Part shown: positions 1 through 8,402 of the stretch, piece by piece | Layout of the letters: each line of letters starts with the position of its first letter | Position numbering within the stretch: the first letter of the stretch is position 1 | NCBI RefSeq assembly: GCF_023073415.1 | Contig: NZ_JADPJL010000063.1 | Location: 62,001-126,000 of the forward strand | From: Bradyrhizobium sp. 190 | GTDB taxonomy: Bacteria > Pseudomonadota > Alphaproteobacteria > Rhizobiales > Xanthobacteraceae | Reading direction: 5' to 3' | DNA length: 64,000 nt | Translations under genes and position numbers: made by a program | The notes under the pieces: generated by a model | What the model saw: only the letters and a program-made list of their open reading frames with translations | The model's database searches: none | What the model was told of the DNA's origin: nothing

Positions 1-121
1 CTCGATTTGTTCTTACTTGTACGCTAGTTTACTATCCATGAGAACATTTTGTTACAAGCAGTCCATCCGGTTTATTGCTGCAGCATCGCAACACCCAGCC
101 AATGCCCGATGCGTCAGACCC

Positions 122-593
122 CTACCGGCAAGGTTCCGATTCACCGGCCGTCCCGGCCAGTTCAATTCGATCAACCCTGGCGAAGAGATTATCCGCCATG
201 GCGATATCCGTTACGAAATGCATGGGATCAGCGTGGCCGCAGATCACGTCGGGGAAATGCCAGTCCACCGTTGCCAGAACCTTGTCTTTCGCCAGGACCG
301 CCACTTGTAAAGGATATCTCTTGCCGATGCCGCGCTCGCTCTGATAGCCGTCGGCAATGCAATAGAGCTCCAGTCTCACCTTGCCTTCGGCGACATGCTG
401 CACCGATACCTCGATCTCGCAAAAGCCGAACGCGGCATCGTCGTTCGAGCCCTCCATGTAGAAATAGAAAGCGCCTATCTTGCCATGCGCGCATGCGCCG
501 AGCGCCCTGTCGCGCGGCACTTGCGGGTCAGGACGGGCCGGCGTACGCGGCGGCAGCGGCCCAAGCGAACAAAATTGGGGATAGGAATAGCAC
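122..593 (-). pseudogene. Small secreted protein of unknown family, apparently frameshifted
   Basis: A GTG start 14 bases after a GGAGG-like site opens a hydrophobic leader (VLFLSPILFAWAAAAYAG) that looks like a signal peptide, but this frame stops after about 21 codons. The frame displaced by one base continues as a well-behaved protein of about 130 residues to a TAG stop, with alternating polar and hydrophobic strands (for example CEIEVSVQHVAEGKVRLELY). Joining the two frames gives an exported protein of about 155 residues. I do not recognise the domain. It lies just downstream of the amidohydrolase on the same strand, 21 bases away, so the two probably formed one transcript. One extra base near 520-535 explains the break. 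It could be a real mutation or a sequencing error. A start at the internal ATG (MEGSNDD) giving a 91-residue cytosolic protein is the alternative. Confidence 0.5.
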
Positions 594-614
594 GTACCCA
601 GGACGACCTCCCTC

Positions 615-1622
615 TCAACGGGCGCGGCGCGCAGTCGACCTCGTTTCGAGGCCGAGCAGGCTTCGCGCATTATCGGCGAACGTTTCGCGCGCCATACCCA
701 GCGCCGCTTCTGCGAACTCCGCCGGACGGTCCTGCTTGATGGTAAACGGATAGTCCGACCCCACCACCAACCGCTCCTTGCCGACCTTTGTGACGAGATA
801 GTCCAGCGCTGCGCCATCATAGAGGATGGTGTCGTAGTAAAACGCCTTAGCCATCTCGCCGGGATCGCGCAAAAATAGCCTGTCCAAGGGCGGTCCGATC
901 GTTCTCGCGTGCCGCAAACGCGGCAAGATCCAGGGCAGCGCTCCGCCTCCATGGCTGAGCAAGAACCGCAAGTTCGGAAATTCCTCGACAATGCCACGCG
1001 TCATCAAGGACACCGCCGCAAAGGCAGTCTCCAATGGGAATGCAGCAACGGCGGCGAGTTCGGGCCGCCCGCCCATGCGGTCGAGGCCGAGCGGATGCAG
1101 CGGGTGGACCATCACCATAAGGCCAGCCTGCTCAGCCGCAGCATAGACCTCACGCAGCCGCGCATCGCCGAGCGGGATACCATTGATATGGGTGCCGATC
1201 TCGATGCCACGCAGGCCAAGCGAACTAACTTCCTCCAGCCGCCTGGCGGCCAGCGCCGCATCCTGCATCGGCACCATACCGACGCCAACGAAATGCCCGG
1301 GGTGCGCGCTGCAGAGTTCCGCGATCCCCTCATTGACATGCCGGCAGAGCACGTCCGCATCATCGGCTGGAAACCAGTGCGACAACAACTCCGGCATTGG
1401 TGAGACGACCTGCACGTCGACGTCATCAGCCGCCATGTCGCCAATCCGGCGCTCCGCATCCCAGCTTCTGGAATCGATGATGCGAAATATTTTGCCGCCG
1501 ACGATGACCGCGGCAGCATCGCTCCCACTGATCTCGATTGACGGCCAGAGCGGATTGCGCCCCGTTTCCAACGGGATGCTGCGCGGAACGAAATGGGTAT
1601 GGATATCGATGGCCTCGGCCAA
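615..1622 (-). CDS. Amidohydrolase family 2 (ACMSD-like) metal-dependent hydrolase or decarboxylase
   Basis: A 335-residue TIM-barrel amidohydrolase of the ACMSD / gamma-resorcylate decarboxylase / LigW-LigY type. Metal and catalytic residues are visible: HxH at H8 and H10 (IDIHTH), H173 (MVHPLH), H224 (LLSHGGG) and D290 (VVGSDYPF). The start is TTG preceded by GAGGAA at good spacing; no better ATG exists. Family members decarboxylate aromatic or muconate-semialdehyde acids, or hydrolyse C-C bonds of ring-cleavage products. It is divergent from the dioxygenase cluster and is followed by a frameshifted secreted-protein gene. Because the cluster lacks an alpha/beta-hydrolase for the ring-fission product, this enzyme is the best candidate for that step (inference). 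The substrate is unknown. Confidence 0.85.
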   Translation of the reverse strand: MAEAIDIHTHFVPRSIPLETGRNPLWPSIEISGSDAAAVIVGGKIFRIIDSRSWDAERRIGDMAADDVDVQVVSPMPELLSHWFPADDADVLCRHVNEGIAELCSAHPGHFVGVGMVPMQDAALAARRLEEVSSLGLRGIEIGTHINGIPLGDARLREVYAAAEQAGLMVMVHPLHPLGLDRMGGRPELAAVAAFPLETAFAAVSLMTRGIVEEFPNLRFLLSHGGGALPWILPRLRHARTIGPPLDRLFLRDPGEMAKAFYYDTILYDGAALDYLVTKVGKERLVVGSDYPFTIKQDRPAEFAEAALGMARETFADNARSLLGLETRSTARRAR

Positions 1623-1695
1623 AACGCTTCCTCGTTCTCGTTATGCACCGAAACGTGTAGTGCCCAACATTCCGCAGGCTTCGCTGCGATCTTAC

Positions 1696-1725
1696 TTTAC
1701 AAGCAGGTTGGACTGTTTTTATTAT
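1696..1725 (+). promoter_or_regulatory. Candidate sigma-70 promoter of the dioxygenase cluster
   Basis: TTTACA and TATTAT are separated by 18 bases in the only AT-rich patch between the divergent amidohydrolase and reductase genes. The -10 box lies about 70 bases before the TTG start of the reductase. No clear TetR-type palindrome was found by eye in this 174-base gap. Confidence 0.35.
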
Positions 1726-1796
1726 GCTTGCAATCGAAGAATAATGTCGGCCGCGGCAATCCGCGCCAGGGGACGGAAACGGACGAGAACCGAACA

Positions 1797-3008
1797 TTGT
1801 CGGCTCCAATCGAAAACATCGTGATTGCAGGTGCGGGCCAGGCTGGCGGCCGCGCCGCGGAAGCCCTGCGCGCAAAGGGCTTTCAGGGCGCGATCACGAT
1901 GCTCGGCGAAGAACGGCATCCGCCCTATGAGCGGCCGCAGCTCTCGAAGGAAATGCTTCACGCGCCGGAAACGCCCGTTACCTATATCAAGCAGGCCGGC
2001 GACTGGCACGACAAGTTGGGGATCCGGCTCGAAACCGGTGCGGCCGTAACCGATTGCGATGCCGATCGCCGGACCGTGTCGACCGCGGACGGCCGCTCGT
2101 TCGCTTTCGACCGCTTGCTGATCGCGACCGGGACGCGCCCTCGCCGCTTCGCAGCGATCGAGAACTGCGGGCTTGACGTTCAATACCTCCGCAATGTCGA
2201 GGATGCGCTGCGCTTCCGCAGGTCGATCCAGCACAAGTCACGAATCGCGATCGTCGGCGGCGGCGTGATTGGGCTGGAAGCGGCCTGTGCAGCGGCGATG
2301 ATGGGGTGCGCGGTCACCGTGATCGAAAGCGAACAGCGCCTGCTGGCACGCGCGTTTCCGACCCTTGTCAGCGATCTCGTCGCGGCAAAGCACCGGAGCC
2401 ACGGTGTGGATTTCATCTTCGGCACGACGGTAAGCGGTGCAAGTTCGAACGGCGTGACGCTCCGCGACGGCCGCGAGATCGCCGCCGATATCGTGCTGGT
2501 CGGCATTGGCGTCGAATCGGTACCGACAGTCGCTGATAGCCTTGGGCTGCCGTCGGCCACGGGAATCGCGGTTGACGCCAACGGCCATACCGCGGCGCCC
2601 GGCGTGTTTTGCGCAGGGGACGCGGCGCTGCAATGGAGCCGCTGCCATGGCCGTGCGATCCGGGTCGAGACCTGGGCCAATGCGCAGAACCAGGCGATTT
2701 CGGTCGCCGCCAACATGATCGATGGGGCAAGCGAATATAACGACCCGCCCTGGTTCTGGACCGATCAATACGACCTGAACATCCAGGTCACCGGCGACAT
2801 GCTCGACAGCGATCACATCGTTCGTGGCGACACGCGTTCGGGAAAGTTCTCGGTGATCGCAATGCGCGGTTCGGACGTGGTCGGCGCGCTGTCGGTCAAT
2901 GCCGCCAGGGAAATGGCTATGCTGCGGCGCGTGATCGCGGCGAACAAGCGCCCCGCCCGCGCTGACCTGGAGTCACCTGCCTACGATCTGCGGACCGCCT
3001 TGAAATGA
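1797..3008 (+). CDS. Ferredoxin-NAD(+) reductase component of a Rieske dioxygenase (FAD)
   Basis: A 403-residue BphA4/AndAa-type pyridine-nucleotide oxidoreductase that would pass electrons from NADH to the Rieske ferredoxin encoded downstream. The N-terminal FAD site GAGQAG is at residues 12-17, followed by the family motif RPQLSKEML, a second Rossmann motif VGGGVIGLEAA for NADH in the middle, and the FAD-contacting VFCAGDAA near the C-terminus. I chose TTG at 1797: it matches the usual length of about 400 residues and has a purine-rich GGACGAG upstream, and the frame further upstream has no ATG. It opens the colinear operon, with 34 bases to the alpha subunit. Glutathione-reductase-like and rubredoxin-reductase functions share the fold, but the neighbours make the dioxygenase role very likely. 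Confidence 0.9.
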   Translation: MSAPIENIVIAGAGQAGGRAAEALRAKGFQGAITMLGEERHPPYERPQLSKEMLHAPETPVTYIKQAGDWHDKLGIRLETGAAVTDCDADRRTVSTADGRSFAFDRLLIATGTRPRRFAAIENCGLDVQYLRNVEDALRFRRSIQHKSRIAIVGGGVIGLEAACAAAMMGCAVTVIESEQRLLARAFPTLVSDLVAAKHRSHGVDFIFGTTVSGASSNGVTLRDGREIAADIVLVGIGVESVPTVADSLGLPSATGIAVDANGHTAAPGVFCAGDAALQWSRCHGRAIRVETWANAQNQAISVAANMIDGASEYNDPPWFWTDQYDLNIQVTGDMLDSDHIVRGDTRSGKFSVIAMRGSDVVGALSVNAAREMAMLRRVIAANKRPARADLESPAYDLRTALK

Positions 3009-3042
3009 AAACAAGCAAAGAACCTTTTCGGGAGAGACAGCA

Positions 3043-4314
3043 ATGATGGCGTTCCAGCGGATGAACACCGCGCTCATGATCGACGAATCCAGGAAGATCT
3101 TCAAGGTTTCGCGCCAGGCCTTTGTCGACCCCGATATTCTGGAAGCCGAACGGACGCAGATATTCGACAAATGCTGGCTTTACCTCGGCCATAGCTCCGA
3201 ACTCGCCAAGCCCGGCGATTTCGTCACCCGTCAGGTCGGCGGCCGAAATATCCTCTTCGCACGCGACGGCAAGGGCAATCTCAAGGCGATGCTGAACACC
3301 TGTCCGCATCGCGGAGCGCAAGTCTGCCGCGAAAAACACGGCAGCGCCAAATCCTTCCAATGCTTCTATCACGGCTGGGTGTTCGGGCTGGACGGAACGC
3401 TGCGCAGCCAACCGGGAGAGACGTCTTACGCTGAGGATTTCAAGGAGCGTTCGACCTCCAATATGCAGCAGGTTCCGCGCTTCGAGAGTTATCGCGACTT
3501 CAATTTCATCTGTTTCGACAAGGACGTCGAGAGCCTCTCGGACTATCTCGGCCCGGTCAGGGAATATCTCGACGTAATCTGCGACCAGGCCGAAGCCGGG
3601 ATGACCATCGTCGGCGGCACGCAGGAATATTCGATGCGCGCCAACTGGAAACTTCTGACCGAAAACAGCATCGACGGCTATCACGCACTGACGACACACG
3701 CGACCTATCTGGACTATCTGAAGTCGGCGACGGGGGCACTGGCCCAGGTCGCATTCGAGGGTTCGGCCCGCGATCTCGGCAAAGGGCATGCCGTGCTCGA
3801 ATACAAGGCCCCTTGGGGCCGCCCGGTTGCGCAGTGGATTCCTTCCTGGGGTGAGGAAGGAAAGCGCGAGCTTTCGCGCCTCTATGACGGCCTGCTCAAG
3901 CGATTTGGGAAAGAACGAGCCGACCGCATCGCCACCTTCAATCGCAACCTGTTCATCTTCCCTAACCTGGTGATCAACGACATCATGGCGGTGACGGTGC
4001 GGACCTATTATCCCGCCGCGCCCGATTTCATGAATATCAGCGCCTGGGCCCTCGCTCCCAAGGAAGAGACCGATTGGGCGCGGAAGTACCGGCTGTTCAA
4101 CTTCCTCGAATTCCTTGGGCCCGGCGGTTTTGCGACGCCCGACGACGTCGAGGCGCTCGAACAATGTCAGCGCGGCTTTCGCAACTCCGCCGAAGCACAG
4201 TGGAACGATATTTCGAAGGGCATGGGCAAGGAAAACCCGTCCTACGACGACGAGTTGCAGATGCGCGCGTTCTGGTCGAACTGGAACGAACACGTTTTCA
4301 GGGTGCCGGCATGA
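3043..4314 (+). CDS. Aromatic ring-hydroxylating dioxygenase, Rieske alpha subunit
   Basis: A 423-residue catalytic oxygenase subunit. The Rieske [2Fe-2S] site is complete: CPHRG with C87 and H89, then CFYHGW with C107 and H110. The mononuclear iron site shows the bridging Asp and the two His in NSIDGYHALTTH (D211, H214, H219), with the carboxylate expected in TPDDVEALEQCQ (D367/D368). A good ribosome site (GGGAGAG) precedes the ATG. The stop overlaps the start of the beta-subunit gene in an ATGA junction, so the two are translationally coupled. With the reductase, ferredoxin and SDR around it, it should add O2 across an aromatic ring to give a cis-dihydrodiol. The substrate class cannot be assigned from sequence alone. 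Confidence 0.93.
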   Translation: MMAFQRMNTALMIDESRKIFKVSRQAFVDPDILEAERTQIFDKCWLYLGHSSELAKPGDFVTRQVGGRNILFARDGKGNLKAMLNTCPHRGAQVCREKHGSAKSFQCFYHGWVFGLDGTLRSQPGETSYAEDFKERSTSNMQQVPRFESYRDFNFICFDKDVESLSDYLGPVREYLDVICDQAEAGMTIVGGTQEYSMRANWKLLTENSIDGYHALTTHATYLDYLKSATGALAQVAFEGSARDLGKGHAVLEYKAPWGRPVAQWIPSWGEEGKRELSRLYDGLLKRFGKERADRIATFNRNLFIFPNLVINDIMAVTVRTYYPAAPDFMNISAWALAPKEETDWARKYRLFNFLEFLGPGGFATPDDVEALEQCQRGFRNSAEAQWNDISKGMGKENPSYDDELQMRAFWSNWNEHVFRVPA

Positions 4315-4817
4315 GTGACGGAGTAACGGTCATGCAATCCATAGCTCGCACGGAAGTCGAGGATTTCTTGTTCGCCGAAGCCGAATTGCTCGACGAGTGG
4401 CGCCTGCCGGAATGGCTGGAGCTGTTTACGGACGATGCGATCTACTACGTCCCGGCGACCGATCTCGCCGTCGATGCCTCGCCGGACAACAATTTGTTCT
4501 ATGTCGCCGATGATCGCTTCCGGCTTAGCGAGCGAGTCAAGCGCTTGATGAAGCGAACCGCGCATGCCGAATTCCCGCATTCGAGGACACGTCACCTCGT
4601 CAGCAACGTGCGAATCCGAAAACAGATCGGCAACGATCTGGAGATCAGTTCGGCCTTCATCACCTATCGTACCAAGGATGGCGTGACCGATACCTATTTC
4701 GGCAGCAATCGATATCGGCTGGTGCCGGGCAACGGCACGTTCCGGATTAAGGAAAAGCGCTGCCTTCTGGACAGCGAGGGCCTGCGCGCGCAGGGCCGCG
4801 TCAGCATCATTCTCTGA
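4311..4817 (+). CDS. Aromatic ring-hydroxylating dioxygenase, beta subunit
   Basis: A 168-residue small subunit with the SnoaL/NTF2-like cone fold typical of dioxygenase beta subunits. Visible signs are the N-terminal EVEDFLFAEAELLDEWRLPEWLELF helix and strand region, the YYVP strand, the HSRTRHLVSNVRI strand, and the C-terminal FRIKEKRCLLDSEGL. It is structural and supports the alpha3beta3 hexamer rather than carrying metal. The ATG overlaps the alpha stop by four bases; an in-frame ATG nine codons in is possible but less well placed. It is followed after four bases by the SDR gene. Confidence 0.9.
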   Translation: MSDGVTVMQSIARTEVEDFLFAEAELLDEWRLPEWLELFTDDAIYYVPATDLAVDASPDNNLFYVADDRFRLSERVKRLMKRTAHAEFPHSRTRHLVSNVRIRKQIGNDLEISSAFITYRTKDGVTDTYFGSNRYRLVPGNGTFRIKEKRCLLDSEGLRAQGRVSIIL

Positions 4818-4821
4818 AGAA

Positions 4822-5592
4822 ATGACGGAAATGGACAAGAAACTCAGGGATAATGTGGCCATCGTCACCGGTGCGGCGAAGGGCATCGGCCTTGCGATCG
4901 CCGAGCGGCTGGCAAAGGACGGCGCCAGGCTGGTGCTTGCCGATCTCGACGAGAGCGGACTGCAACAGGCCGCTGCGCATCTCAGCAAGGCGTTCGGCGC
5001 GGAGGTCGCGAGCCATGCCGGCGATCTCTCCAATCAAGAAGTAGCCGAAAAGACCGTCAATCTGGCGAGCCAGCGGTTCGGCCGCCTCGACATTCTCGTC
5101 AACAACGCCGGTGGCGGTATCATCAAGGCCTTCGCCGAGCATTCGCCGGAAACGCTGAAGACCACGATCGACCGCAATCTGTGGACCGTCTTGTGGTGTT
5201 CCTGGTATGCGGTTCCCAGGATGCGCGCGCAGGCTTACGGCCGCATCATCAATCTTGGTGCCGACTCCGTCCGTAACGGTTTGTGGGATCACGCCGCCTA
5301 TAACGCCGCCAAGGGAGGCGTTCACGGTCTCACGACCGGCATGGCGCGCGAATTCGCGAAGGAGGGCATCACCGTGAACACGGTGGCCCCCTGCGCAGTG
5401 AACACGCCGCAGATGGTGGCGATCACTAAGAGCAACCCTGCGCTCGCCGCCAAATTCGTCAGCGTCATCCCCATGGGCCGTCCGGCCGAGATGGAGGAAG
5501 TCGCCTCGATGGTCTCCTATCTCGCTTCCGCCGAAGCCTCGTTCGTGACCGGACAGGTCATCAGCGTCAACGGCGGCAGCACCATGCTCTAG
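4822..5592 (+). CDS. SDR-family cis-dihydrodiol dehydrogenase-like oxidoreductase
   Basis: A 256-residue classical short-chain dehydrogenase. It has the cofactor motif TGAAKGIG at residues 16-23, an acidic residue after the second strand (D41) that favours NAD over NADP, NNAG at 94-97, S149 and the catalytic Y160-x3-K164 (YNAAK). By position, between the oxygenase subunits and the Rieske ferredoxin, it most likely oxidises the cis-dihydrodiol made by the dioxygenase to the catechol. The length and the C-terminal VTGQVISVNGG are normal. A generic 3-oxoacyl reductase activity cannot be excluded by sequence, but the operon argues against it. Confidence 0.88.
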   Translation: MTEMDKKLRDNVAIVTGAAKGIGLAIAERLAKDGARLVLADLDESGLQQAAAHLSKAFGAEVASHAGDLSNQEVAEKTVNLASQRFGRLDILVNNAGGGIIKAFAEHSPETLKTTIDRNLWTVLWCSWYAVPRMRAQAYGRIINLGADSVRNGLWDHAAYNAAKGGVHGLTTGMAREFAKEGITVNTVAPCAVNTPQMVAITKSNPALAAKFVSVIPMGRPAEMEEVASMVSYLASAEASFVTGQVISVNGGSTML

Positions 5593-5601
5593 GTTTTTGC
5601 A

Positions 5602-5916
5602 ATGGGTGAAACAGTCGTGCTCTGTGCGGCCAGCGAAGTGGTCGAAGGTGAAATCCGGCAGGCTCCCCTGCCCGATGGAACCAACGTTGCCTTATATCGG
5701 GTGGACGGGGCGATCTACGCCACCGCAGATATGTGTACCCATGGCGAAGCATCGCTGGCGGAGGAAGGCATCATCACCGGCAAGACTGTCGAATGCACCT
5801 TTCACTTCGGCACGTTCGACGTGACCACCGGCGAGCCCACCGGGATGCCCTGCGAAATAGCGTTAAAGACATATCCCGTCACCATCGTGGACGGAAAAGT
5901 TCAGATCGAGGTTTGA
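5602..5916 (+). CDS. Rieske [2Fe-2S] ferredoxin of the dioxygenase system
   Basis: A 104-residue soluble ferredoxin, BphA3/NdoA type. The cluster ligands are C45 and H47 (CTHGEASL) and C65 and H68 (CTFHFGTFD). It carries electrons from the FAD reductase to the alpha subunit, making this a three-component system. It begins nine bases after the SDR stop with only a weak ribosome site, so its translation probably depends on readthrough from the SDR gene. It is followed by the TetR gene after one base. Confidence 0.93.
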   Translation: MGETVVLCAASEVVEGEIRQAPLPDGTNVALYRVDGAIYATADMCTHGEASLAEEGIITGKTVECTFHFGTFDVTTGEPTGMPCEIALKTYPVTIVDGKVQIEV

Positions 5917-5917
5917 C

Positions 5918-6601
5918 ATGGCCAACCGACCCGACCGCGTCCCAGCTCCGCTGAAATCTGCCCGCCGTACGCTCGGAACAGCGCGGCGGCGAACCCAGGC
6001 CGAACGCACCGAGGCAACCCGCACGCGAATCCTGAAGGCTGCATCGGAGCTCATTCGCCGGCGCGGCTACGCACGTTTTCGAACCGCCGATGTCGCCGCC
6101 GAGGCGGGATTGTCGCGGGGGGCGCAACTTCACCATTTCCCGACGAAGGATTCGCTCGTCGTCGCCACGCTGGAATATGTGTTCGAGCAGGCTCAGATTG
6201 TAAGCCGCCGCCGCGCCGCCGCCGTCAACCGGCCGCGCGACCTGATCGAGGCCGTCATCGAAGACGCCCGCGAATTCTTCTTCAGCGAGCACTTCATGGT
6301 GGCGATCGACATTGTGCTGTCGACCTCGACCGACCAGGCCGTCCGCAAACAGATCCTCGACATCTCCCGCAAGGCCCGCCGTCCGGTCGAGACAGCCTGG
6401 ACCGAGGCGTTGGCGGCGAGCGGCGTCCCGGCCTCAGTCGCAGCCGACATCGTAGCGCTGACACTCAGCGTCGTCCGCGGCATGGCGCTGCGCACGCTGT
6501 GGGACAACGATCCAAAATGGTTCGACGAGCTGTTCGCGGTCTGGCGGCGGATGATCAAGATTTTCCTCGAGCACCAGCATCCGAAGGCGCGCACGCGATG
6601 A
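5918..6601 (+). CDS. TetR/AcrR-family transcriptional regulator
   Basis: A 227-residue regulator. A basic N-terminal tail of about 30 residues precedes a TetR helix-turn-helix at roughly residues 54-76 (TADVAAEAGLSRGAQLHHFPTKDSLV). The alpha-helical C-terminal ligand-binding half has no recognisable subfamily. The gene sits inside the catabolic operon, one base after the ferredoxin and overlapping the next gene in an ATGA junction, so it is co-transcribed with its probable targets. The likely job is repression of this cluster, relieved by an aromatic intermediate (inference). The operator was not identified. Confidence 0.88.
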   Translation: MANRPDRVPAPLKSARRTLGTARRRTQAERTEATRTRILKAASELIRRRGYARFRTADVAAEAGLSRGAQLHHFPTKDSLVVATLEYVFEQAQIVSRRRAAAVNRPRDLIEAVIEDAREFFFSEHFMVAIDIVLSTSTDQAVRKQILDISRKARRPVETAWTEALAASGVPASVAADIVALTLSVVRGMALRTLWDNDPKWFDELFAVWRRMIKIFLEHQHPKARTR

Positions 6602-7476
6602 ACAACGGCCGCGCGACTCCACTGATCAATTCGGTTTGCTACGTCCGCCTCGCGGTCAGCGAGCCCAGCGCCAGTGCGCGCTTTGTATCCGACATCTTCG
6701 GACTGCAGCGCATCGCCGATCAGGACGGTGAGATTGCCTTTCGTTCGGACGATCGCTTTCGCACGGTAAGCCTCGGCAAAAACGCCACGGATAGTGCAAG
6801 CGTTGGAATAGAAGTCTGGGACGATGAGGCCCTGAAGGAAATCGGTCGACGTTTACGTGAGGCCGGCTTTACGGCCAACGAGGCCACCGCCGGCGAGTGC
6901 CGGCGCCGCTACGTCCAGTTAGCGCTGCTGGCCGAGGATGCGTCGGGCAACCGGATTGACCTGGTGGTCCGGCCGACCCGAAGTGGACGGCGCTATTTTC
7001 CCGCGCGCGATGCCGGCATCGTCGCGTTTCACGGCGTTGGCCTCCGCACCACCGATCACGCGCGCGACCTCGTGTTCTGGCGTGCCCTCGGCGCCGAGGT
7101 CAGCGACTGGGTCGGTGATATCGCTTACCTAAGAATCGACGGGCTGCATCATCGCGTTGCGCTCTATCCATCGAAACGCAGCGGGGTTCTCTATGCGGCC
7201 TTCGAGGTCGAGGCGCTCGATCAGATCATGCAGAACAGCTACTTCATGCAGGAAAGCCAGACCAGGATTGTTCAGGGCCCCGGCCGCGAACCGGCCTCGC
7301 ACCAGATGTTCCTGCACGTCGAGGGGCCCGACGGTCTGATCTTCTCCTATGTGAATGGCATGGCGAAGCTCGATGAAAAGCCGCGGCTGGCGCGACAGTT
7401 TCCGCTCACCTCCACATCGCTCTGCGACTGGGGCAGCGAAAGCAAGGATGTACCGGAACTGGGCGCACCGGTGTAG
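6598..7476 (+). CDS. VOC-fold extradiol-dioxygenase paralogue lacking the iron ligands
   Basis: A 292-residue two-domain glyoxalase/extradiol-dioxygenase (BphC-like) protein, clearly homologous along its length to the next gene: both share RSGRRYF, the GDI strand, GPGR, EGPDG or KGPDG and a C-terminal W-G-S. Aligning them shows that the 2-His-1-Glu iron triad is absent here. Where the downstream protein has H140, H197 and E245, this one has G146 (with a His one residue earlier), F202 and S250. It is therefore probably catalytically dead as an iron dioxygenase. Its reading frame is intact and it is translationally coupled to the TetR gene, so it is likely selected for something else, such as partnering the active paralogue or binding a ligand (inference). 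Confidence 0.85.
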   Translation: MNNGRATPLINSVCYVRLAVSEPSASARFVSDIFGLQRIADQDGEIAFRSDDRFRTVSLGKNATDSASVGIEVWDDEALKEIGRRLREAGFTANEATAGECRRRYVQLALLAEDASGNRIDLVVRPTRSGRRYFPARDAGIVAFHGVGLRTTDHARDLVFWRALGAEVSDWVGDIAYLRIDGLHHRVALYPSKRSGVLYAAFEVEALDQIMQNSYFMQESQTRIVQGPGREPASHQMFLHVEGPDGLIFSYVNGMAKLDEKPRLARQFPLTSTSLCDWGSESKDVPELGAPV

Positions 7477-7493
7477 ATGGACAGGAGAGCAAC

Positions 7494-8354
7494 ATGATTC
7501 AGCTAAAGGACGTGAGCTACGTTCGCCTCGGTTCGCCTGATCTCGAATCTGCCGAGAATTTTGCCACGACCTGCCTCGGGCTGCAGATTGCCGAACGCGG
7601 CAAGAAGGATCTCTATCTCCGCTCCGATGCGCGCGCACATACGCTGTGCTATTCCGAAGGCGATCCTAATGGTCAGACCGTCGGCTTCGAGGTCGAGGAT
7701 GAGGCGAGCCTGCAGGAGGCGGCGTCAACGCTGGAGTCGCTCGGCCACGCCGTCCACGCGGGTTCCACACATGAAGCCGAGCAGCGCAAGGTGAGAGCCT
7801 TCATCGGCTTTCGCGATCCGACCGGTAACCACATTGAACTCGTGGTGCGGCCCGAACGAAGCGGCCGCCGCTATTTTGCCAGCCGCGACGCCGGGATCAC
7901 CGGCTTCAGCCATATTGGACTGAATTCCACCGATCCCGCACGCGACGAACGGTTCTGGACCCAGGTGTGCAACGCCCGCGTCAGTGACCGCATCGGCGAC
8001 ATCCCGTTGATGCGCGTCAACGCGATCCATCACACGATCGCGCTTGTGCGGGCACCGAAGGCTGGCATCCAGCACATCAATCATCAGGTGGAGAGCAGCG
8101 ACGATGTGCTGCGCTCCTATTATTTCCTCAGTGAGCGCCGCGTTCCGATCGTGTTCGGCCCGGGACGGCATCCGACGTCAGGCGCGCGCTTCCTATACTT
8201 CAAGGGTCCCGACGGCATGATCTTCGAATATTCCGTCGGCGTCGACGAAATCGAGGATGAAGCCACGCACCGGCCACGGCAGTTCGGGTTCGAGCCGACA
8301 AGCTTCTGCATGTGGGGCTCGAAGCCCGCCGGTATGGCCTTGCCGAACAACTGA
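7494..8354 (+). CDS. Type I extradiol ring-cleavage dioxygenase (VOC superfamily)
   Basis: A 286-residue two-domain extradiol dioxygenase of the BphC / 2,3-dihydroxybiphenyl dioxygenase type. The expected iron ligands are present in the C-terminal domain: H140 (GFSHIGL), H197 (HINHQVE) and E245 (IFEYSVG), with the second-shell AIHHTIAL around H179/H180 and the tyrosine pair at 209-210. It should cleave the catechol made by the upstream dioxygenase and dehydrogenase at the meta position. A strong ribosome site (AGGAG, six bases before ATG) separates it from its degenerate paralogue by 17 bases. The substrate is unknown. Confidence 0.9.
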   Translation: MIQLKDVSYVRLGSPDLESAENFATTCLGLQIAERGKKDLYLRSDARAHTLCYSEGDPNGQTVGFEVEDEASLQEAASTLESLGHAVHAGSTHEAEQRKVRAFIGFRDPTGNHIELVVRPERSGRRYFASRDAGITGFSHIGLNSTDPARDERFWTQVCNARVSDRIGDIPLMRVNAIHHTIALVRAPKAGIQHINHQVESSDDVLRSYYFLSERRVPIVFGPGRHPTSGARFLYFKGPDGMIFEYSVGVDEIEDEATHRPRQFGFEPTSFCMWGSKPAGMALPNN

Positions 8355-8402
8355 ACATTGCGACGGCCTCACTGCCGCGCGAAGTGAACAAGACGAGGAC
8401 GC

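Noticed and set aside
1..121. AT-rich left edge considered as a gene start or promoter
   Set aside because: Short frames on the plus strand have no ribosome site or recognisable protein and run antisense into the minus-strand gene; too little sequence to decide.
2917..4293. 458-codon open frame on the minus strand opposite the Rieske alpha subunit
   Set aside because: Antisense shadow: the plus strand has the complete Rieske and iron motifs.
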